This document shows, piece by piece, positions 59,601-64,000 of a stretch of 64,000 nt of DNA. Each line of letters starts with the position of its first letter. Positions within the stretch are counted from its first letter, which is position 1. Location of the stretch: NCBI GenBank assembly GCA_963832835.1, contig CAWHVD010000001.1, positions 2,480,001-2,544,000 on the forward strand, in the 5' to 3' direction. Source of the stretch: CAVPKN01 sp963832835. GTDB lineage: Bacteria > Chlamydiota > Chlamydiia > Chlamydiales > JAAKFR01. Under the pieces are notes generated by a model that made no database searches, was not told where the DNA came from, and was given only the letters and a program-made list of their open reading frames with translations. The position numbers were made by a program, and so were the translations under genes.

Positions 59601-59797
59601 GTAACCTGCGTTTCGACATCAACCGGAGAGAGACCCATCGCTATTGCGTTGATCTGCACTTGCTGATTGGTGATATCGGGAACAGCATCGATGGGCAAAT
59701 GCTTCAAGGCATAGACACCATAACCTGCCACAATACATGTCACCATTACCACAAAGAGACGATTCGCGATCGAGAACCGCAGAATTTTTTCTAACAT
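56582..59797 (-). CDS. czcA: CzcA-type heavy-metal RND efflux pump
   Basis: The 1071-aa protein has the twelve-helix RND layout with two periplasmic loops. It starts LEKILRFSIANRLFVVMVTC, then LPIDAVPDITNQQVQIN, the CzcA/CusA signature. The TM4 proton-relay motif DFGLIVDGAIIITEN matches CzcA-type (Zn/Co/Cd) rather than CusA-type (Cu/Ag) pumps. The last six residues and stop (NTISRK) come from a foldback element end. It is adjacent to czcB (stop and start codons abut). Confidence 0.92.
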   Translation of the reverse strand: MLEKILRFSIANRLFVVMVTCIVAGYGVYALKHLPIDAVPDITNQQVQINAIAMGLSPVDVETQVTFPVENALAGIPGLESTRSISRSGFSQVTAIFEDHVDVYFARQQINERLLEAKEFLPAGVEPKMGPTSTGLGEVYMWSVEYMHPRGVGVEAVDGEAGWQSDGSYLTAEGLHLKSDFELASYLRTVQDWIIRPQLKGVAGIADIDSIGGFVRQYHITPDPQKMISLGISFSDLAHAIESNNSSIGAGYLELKNESYIVTSDNRVKNFDQLGNIVVVTKEGVPIRIKDLASIGLGEELRTGSASKDGRETVIGTAMMLIGANSRTVSTAVHDKLEDVRPSLPQDITITAILNRTNLVDSTIQTVAFNLAEGALLVIGVLFFMLNNIRAALITASIIPLSMLLTAIGMVKFNISGNLMSLGALDFGLIVDGAIIITENCLRKLAGRQKNLGRILAPSERVEVISRATKEMIQPTVFGQAIIIIVYVPILAFHGVEGKMFHPMALTVIFALIAAFALSITFVPAMLTLIISGKVQEKESFFIQKAKALYTPLLLKMIQRPMPLLVGASVLTASAVGLFMFLGQEFVPTLDERDIAMQAIRIPSTSLSESSKMQRQVESILIQQPEVSYVFSKTGTAVVASDPMPPNASDTFIMLKPSSEWPNPRLSKENMIHQFEAALQSAPGNLYEFTQPIEMRFNELIAGTRGDLAIKVYGDDYTVLEKLGSRISSIVSAIPGAEDLSATQADGQPTLAIEINNEAMSRLGLNGTDVFDVISTAIGGKKVGTIFEGDRRFDIVIRLPQHLRHDLTTLETLPVILPALGKSSISFPYVPLHEVAALNMQEGINEVSRENSKRVFIVQANVRGRDLGSFVEEAKAQVRTHVKLPPGYWIGWGGQFENLESARQQLLILVPVCFLVIFFLLYSALQSIKKAILVFSGVPLAITGGIIALWIRGIPFSISAGVGFIALSGIAVLNGLVLVTYISQLIQKGMPPKKAVVKGAITRLRPVLMTAMVASLGFIPMALSTGAGAEIQKPLATVVIGGLISSTLLTLFIIPLLCGRFLTKSNTISRK

Positions 59798-60934
59798 TTA
59801 GTGGCTATGCTCCGCTTCTGACTTCTCGTAGTCGGCTTTTAGACAGAAGGTATTACACGCTGCATAGCTGTCTCCTGGCTTCAAGCCGGAGATGATCTCG
59901 ACATTGACCGCATCCATTTTCCCCAGTTTCACGAAGCGCGGAGCAAACCCTGAATCGGCATTTTCGACAAAAACACACGCCTCACCTTTAATATTCATTA
60001 CTGCTTCTCTAGGAATAACAATCGGTGCGGGTGTCTGCTGTGCTTGAATGTATGCCGTTACAAATTCCCCTGGTCGCCATTTCTGAACCGTGTTTTCCAA
60101 AATAGCAATCGCTGTAGCCCTGCGTGTCTCTTCACTGATCATGGGATTAAAGTGACAAATCCGAGACAATGCTTTTTTACCTAGCACTGCGTTAATTTCA
60201 ACAGAAAGGCCCTCTTTTAAGTAGTGAGCCTCACTCTCGGCGACATAGATCTCAACCCACACCTTATCAAAATTGGCAATCATGAAAGCTTTAGCAGAAG
60301 CCTCCAAAGACTCACCTTTAGTTATGTTTCTTTGTACGATAGTGCCTGTGAGGGAAGCTCGAAGAGGATATGAGCGCAATTGGGTGGAGTCTTGAATCAG
60401 TTTTCCTACCTCTTCCTTAGTAAATCCCAAGGCGTATAAATGCTGCTGATTCACAGCGGCTTGCACCTGTGCCTTTTCGGCGGCAACTTGTGCTTCGAAA
60501 TAATCTTGCTCAGCTGAGATCCTACGGAGCTTCGCTTCTCTTTGAAGAATTTTATTTTGATACTCCGATTTTTTCTCTGCCGCTAAGTAGGCTGCTTTCG
60601 CATCTGCAATCTCTTTGCTTTCAATCAAAGCAATGATCTCACCCGCTTCAACTGTGTCACCTACATTCTTATAGATCTCTACTACAGTCCCCTCTACCTT
60701 GGGGATTACGTAAGCGATGTGGTCGGGATGAAAGCCAATTTTACCAGACACTGGAATCACGTGCTGGATGATTCCGGGACCAGCCACCCGGGCCAAAATA
60801 TGTGCAGCCTCCGACTTTTCTCTTGTCCAATAAAAATCCTCCCCAGCTTGATCTTGGTGGTGATCATCATGGGAATAACAGACTCCCTGAAAAAGAATAA
60901 GACTACCCAAAAAAAATACTTTTAGACTTTTCAT
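59798..60934 (-). CDS. czcB: metal efflux membrane fusion protein, CzcB type
   Basis: The 378-aa protein has a signal segment (VFFLGSLILFQGVCYS), then a His/Asp-rich stretch (HDDHHQDQ) that may bind metal. The lipoyl/barrel-sandwich parts are present (GTVVEIYKNVGDTVEAGEII and TGTIVQRNITKGESLEASAK), around a coiled-coil hairpin rich in Ala, Lys and Glu (about 110-165). It links the RND pump to the outer-membrane channel. It overlaps the czcC stop by one base. Confidence 0.92.
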   Translation of the reverse strand: MKSLKVFFLGSLILFQGVCYSHDDHHQDQAGEDFYWTREKSEAAHILARVAGPGIIQHVIPVSGKIGFHPDHIAYVIPKVEGTVVEIYKNVGDTVEAGEIIALIESKEIADAKAAYLAAEKKSEYQNKILQREAKLRRISAEQDYFEAQVAAEKAQVQAAVNQQHLYALGFTKEEVGKLIQDSTQLRSYPLRASLTGTIVQRNITKGESLEASAKAFMIANFDKVWVEIYVAESEAHYLKEGLSVEINAVLGKKALSRICHFNPMISEETRRATAIAILENTVQKWRPGEFVTAYIQAQQTPAPIVIPREAVMNIKGEACVFVENADSGFAPRFVKLGKMDAVNVEIISGLKPGDSYAACNTFCLKADYEKSEAEHSH

Positions 60935-62166
60935 TATGAAACGCCTCCACTCAAACGAGTTAACTCAGCTCTGTGTAAATGGTAGTCAGCCAAAACATCT
61001 ATGTATTTTTCTTGTGTTTCAAACACCATGTGCTGGGAATCTAGAAGTTCCATATAATCGAATTTTCCATTTTGATATCCCTCTTGCGTCATAGTAAATA
61101 CCTCCACGGCATCTGTAAGTACTCCCTGCTGGATCATTACCGATGTATCATAGGCAATTTGTAAGTGCTCGTAAGCGACGGTCATCACTTCTTGCATCCC
61201 TCTTAATACCTCATCCATTTGATACTCCGCCTGTCCATATTTGACACAGGCACGCGCTACATTTCCCTGATTGTAGTTAAAAAAAGGAATCGGCATTTGC
61301 GCTCCTACAACCCAACCATGGGCATGTGCATCGTTGTATCTTCGATAACCTACTGTCAAGAGCACATCAGGAACTCTATTGGATTTTTCAAGCTTTAGAA
61401 CGCGAGATGCACAACACACCTCTTGCCATGCTCTGTAGTAATCGGGGGTACCATATAACCCCTCCAAGCACTGATCTAGACAAAGAGGCTCTTCATACCC
61501 ATAGAAATTGAAATCTACACAATCAAAATCGGGACAAGGATTTCCCCAAATCAAGGATAACTGTTTTTTCGCCTCTTCGAGGGCCCCACAAGCTTCCCTT
61601 TCGCTAATGCAAGCCGTTTTGAGAATAATTTGAGCCTTTTTTTCCTGAATCGGAGAAATTTTTCCATTCTGAAATTGAATAGCAGCACATTCATGTATCT
61701 GCTGTGCAAGCATTCTCTTTTTGCGTGCTAAGTGATATTTTTCTTGAGCTGCACTCACGGCAATGAATGCCATCTCAAGCTCCAGGCGCTTATCTTGTAG
61801 GACAATTTGTGCATCCCAATAGGCAATGCTAGTTTCACACGAAGCAAGGGCGATCCGCGCCGCTCTTTTGCCCCCTAACTCTACAAGCTGCGTAAGACTG
61901 ATAGTCGTTTGGGGTGGTTCTGTATCACAATCGCGGCGCGTCACACCTAAGTTCTCAGCCTCCACCTCCAAAACCGGGTTGGGCATTAATCCTGCCTGAA
62001 TAGCACCTGCTGATCTGGCCCCTACCTCCAAAACAGCAGTAGACAATGAAGGAGCCCTTAACACCCTTTCCCACGCAGTAGTAAAATTAAGGCAGACACA
62101 ATCTTGGCCATACCCGCTTGCCGCCAGCAGCAGAAGATACCCAATTTTTAAAAAACAAACTTTCAT
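60934..62166 (-). CDS. czcC: outer-membrane efflux channel, CzcC/TolC type
   Basis: The protein has about 410 aa. A signal peptide (VCFLKIGYLLLLAASGYG) precedes two similar coiled-coil halves typical of TolC-family proteins: LMPNPVLEVEAENLGV with TTISLTQLVELGGKRAARIA, and PDVLLTVGYRRYNDAHAHGW with IPFFNYNQGNVARA. The first gene of the czcCBA operon, it starts at 62166 with GGAGG seven bases upstream. The short DCVC near the mature N-terminus is unusual. Confidence 0.9.
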   Translation of the reverse strand: MKVCFLKIGYLLLLAASGYGQDCVCLNFTTAWERVLRAPSLSTAVLEVGARSAGAIQAGLMPNPVLEVEAENLGVTRRDCDTEPPQTTISLTQLVELGGKRAARIALASCETSIAYWDAQIVLQDKRLELEMAFIAVSAAQEKYHLARKKRMLAQQIHECAAIQFQNGKISPIQEKKAQIILKTACISEREACGALEEAKKQLSLIWGNPCPDFDCVDFNFYGYEEPLCLDQCLEGLYGTPDYYRAWQEVCCASRVLKLEKSNRVPDVLLTVGYRRYNDAHAHGWVVGAQMPIPFFNYNQGNVARACVKYGQAEYQMDEVLRGMQEVMTVAYEHLQIAYDTSVMIQQGVLTDAVEVFTMTQEGYQNGKFDYMELLDSQHMVFETQEKYIDVLADYHLHRAELTRLSGGVS

Positions 62167-62318
62167 GAGTTCCCTCCGCATAACAGAGAGGCAGCCATTC
62201 TGTCAAGCTGATCGGGCCACCCTTTCACTCAACTTTGTACATTTTTGTGCCGAAGGCCTCGAGATATTTGCTCTCAGGGGCGTTTATTTAAACAGAACTC
62301 TTCCCAGTTTCTAAAAAA

Positions 62319-62592
62319 CCTGAGTTCGATTTTGAAGTTTTTGCTTTAGAGATAGTTATAGCCGAATTATGCACATGAAATATGAAAAATTAGGAACATC
62401 TGATCGGCTGTAGTTCTTATTTTGATCAAGTGTGCATCATTTTTTAACAACCACAGAGAGGCTCAAAATGCGTATCGATCTAGTCAAACTGTTTTGCAAT
62501 ATACACGACTTCTGGATGAATTTCGCGAACCAATGGAATCAAATTTCGAACCTAAATCGCAGATGATTTGTTAGTTCAAATCCGAACTGAGG
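62319..62592. mobile_element. internally deleted insertion sequence
   Basis: The ends are 18-bp imperfect inverted repeats (cctgagttcgattttgaa at 62319-62336 and ttcaaatccgaactgagg at 62575-62592, three mismatches). Inside lies the start of a transposase-like frame, then an abrupt stop near the right repeat. The span is 274 bp. The rest of the 62167-62655 gap shows no gene. Confidence 0.6.
62468..62566 (+). pseudogene. N-terminal fragment of a transposase
   Basis: The 32-codon frame starts MRIDLVKLFCNIHDFWMNF, which resembles the N-terminus of IS4/IS982-like transposases as I recall from chlamydia-related genomes (LFC..DDF...F..W). The frame ends ten codons later, shortly before the right inverted repeat, so the catalytic DDE region is deleted. 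AGAGAGG precedes the ATG. Confidence 0.55.
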
Positions 62593-62655
62593 CTTCTTAA
62601 TCTTTACTTAAATAAAAAAGTATATCATTTAGAGCGAAATTGACTCAAGAAAGGA

Positions 62656-64000
62656 TTATGAAGGAGTAGGTTCGGCTTCATCAACTGCTGGCTGTGCTTC
62701 TTTTTTGGAATGCGCCTGAGCATTCCACATAGGGAGGAACAAGAACACCGTGATGACTCCACAAGCAGCTAAAATCAGAAAATAGCCATTCCAGCCATAA
62801 TCCTGGGCGATTTTACCCAAAGGATAGCCCGCAGCAGCTGCGCCAAAATAGGCGAACCAACCTGCAAATCCACTTGCCGTTCCTGCAGCTTTTTTATGGG
62901 AAAGCTCAGCGGCTGCCAAGCCGATCATCATTTGTGGGCCGAATAAAAAGAAGCCGATTGCGAATAGAGCCGCAGAATCGACCCAGCCACTGGCTTGCGG
63001 AAAAAGCCATAGGCACGTGACAGCAAAGACCATGCCCACAGAAAACATGACGTTCATAGGCCCACGTCTACCTGAATGAATCTTATCGGATAGCCAGCCG
63101 GCGACGAGCATGCCAAATAATCCGCCAATCTCAAACAGGGAGACACATACGTTAGCCTGGATCATCGAATATTGTTTTGTCTCGATCAAATAAAGAGCGC
63201 TCCAGTCGTTGATGGCCATGCGCACGATATACACAAAAAACGAAGCGACAGCGAGCAACCAAACCCACTTATTATTCAAGACATAGGTAAATAAAATTTC
63301 TTTGGTTGTTAGCTCTTTTTCTTTTTCATGCTTTTGATTCGGGTCTGCGAAATCATCGCGGTACTTTTCAACAGAGGGCAGACCCAAAGACTGGGGGGTA
63401 TCACGGAGACGGTTGATGAGGACAAAGCCCATTCCTATGCAGAGGACACCCGGAACAAACATCGCATAACGCCACCCATAATACTCAGCGCAAGCTCCTG
63501 CAATGATAGGAATTAAAAAACCGCCGACATTGTGGGAAGTGCTCCATAAACTCCACCACGATCCTCTCTCCTTTTGAGAATACCAGTGTGTCAACAGCCG
63601 GGCACACGGAGGCCATCCCCAGCCTTGAAACCACCCATTCAAGCCCCAAAAGATAGCAAAAAGCAATAGGGAAGAGGATAGACCGAACAAAATGGTCATG
63701 ACACCTGTGATGATCAGGCCAAAAGCCATAAAGAAGCGGGGATTGGATTGATCTGACATCACCCCACTGGCAAACTTACTGAGGCCATAGGCGATGTAGA
63801 GTACGCTACCTAAAATTCCCAGATCGGCCTTATCGTAGCCTAGATCGGCCATAAGAGAGGGCATGGCAAACGTGAAGCTCTTACGGGTAAAGTAGTAGAA
63901 AACATACCCGGCGAACATGGAATAAAAAATCCGCAAGCGCCAGTAGCGGTATTCTTTATTGACAATCTGCGGGTCTTCAATCTCTTTGAGATGTTCGGCG
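62656..64000 (-). CDS. uhpC: hexose-phosphate antiporter UhpC (5' end outside window)
   Basis: At least 447 residues are visible and the frame stays open to the window edge; the upstream part reads ...EYRYWRLRIFYSMFAGY. It is a major-facilitator antiporter of the organophosphate:phosphate family: YYFTRKSFTFAMPSLMADLG, LNGWFQGWGWPPCARLLTHW and SWWSLWSTSHNVGGFLIP are hallmark segments. Such carriers import glucose-6-phosphate in exchange for phosphate and feed host sugar into chlamydial metabolism. It corresponds to CT544. The C-terminus has a short acidic tail. Confidence 0.93.
   Translation of the reverse strand, partial: AEHLKEIEDPQIVNKEYRYWRLRIFYSMFAGYVFYYFTRKSFTFAMPSLMADLGYDKADLGILGSVLYIAYGLSKFASGVMSDQSNPRFFMAFGLIITGVMTILFGLSSSLLLFAIFWGLNGWFQGWGWPPCARLLTHWYSQKERGSWWSLWSTSHNVGGFLIPIIAGACAEYYGWRYAMFVPGVLCIGMGFVLINRLRDTPQSLGLPSVEKYRDDFADPNQKHEKEKELTTKEILFTYVLNNKWVWLLAVASFFVYIVRMAINDWSALYLIETKQYSMIQANVCVSLFEIGGLFGMLVAGWLSDKIHSGRRGPMNVMFSVGMVFAVTCLWLFPQASGWVDSAALFAIGFFLFGPQMMIGLAAAELSHKKAAGTASGFAGWFAYFGAAAAGYPLGKIAQDYGWNGYFLILAACGVITVFLFLPMWNAQAHSKKEAQPAVDEAEPTPS

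Overview
The window looks like chromosome of a member of the Chlamydiales outside the genus Chlamydia. Two blocks follow the C. trachomatis gene order as I remember it: gapA-rplQ-rpoA through the spc/S10 ribosomal operon to rplC, then a Cap1 (CT529)-like locus, fmt-lpxA-fabZ-lpxC-lnt (CT505-CT534), and dacF-CT550-rsbW-CT548-CT547 ... dnaE-uhpC (CT551-CT544). rpsJ, rpsN and rpmD are missing from the ribosomal cluster, as is usual in chlamydiae. CT535-CT543 are absent between the blocks. I cannot name a species.

Left end (1-11.1 kb). After an AbiE-type toxin-antitoxin pair cut by the window edge comes a genomic island of about 10 kb (1137-11108). It sits in a tRNA-Leu(UAA) gene: the intact tRNA lies at the right border, the displaced 3' half of a diverged tRNA-Leu at the left, and a 17-bp identical core is present at both. 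Inverted and direct arm-type repeats flank the core. The island carries a complete tyrosine recombinase, an excisionase-like gene, a replication-type gene with decayed tandem copies, a truncated chlamydial-plasmid-type recombinase, a mobile mystery protein A/B pair with an operator array, an HD phosphohydrolase, and small secreted or hypothetical proteins.

Core block 1 (11-33 kb). Two unknown genes and gapA are followed by 23 closely packed genes for ribosomal proteins, RNA polymerase alpha and SecY, all on the minus strand. Two Cap1-like genes come next, then the lipid A/fatty acid genes and lnt.

Mosaic region (33-62 kb). Core genes alternate with large proteins that have eukaryote-like architecture. 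One is an ankyrin-nucleotidyltransferase-TPR protein of 1598 aa. Another is a membrane protein with an Inc-like double hydrophobic segment and two stretches resembling the N-domain of the vesicle-fusion ATPase NSF. The third is a 1905-aa protein with two TIR-like domains, a NACHT ATPase and HEAT repeats. A family of ~160-bp foldback elements (three copies), a 69-bp palindromic tandem repeat, an internally deleted insertion sequence and a Czc-type metal efflux operon also lie here.

Right end. uhpC, a hexose-phosphate antiporter gene, runs off the window edge. Family calls come from reading motifs and from memory of reference proteins; no searches were run.
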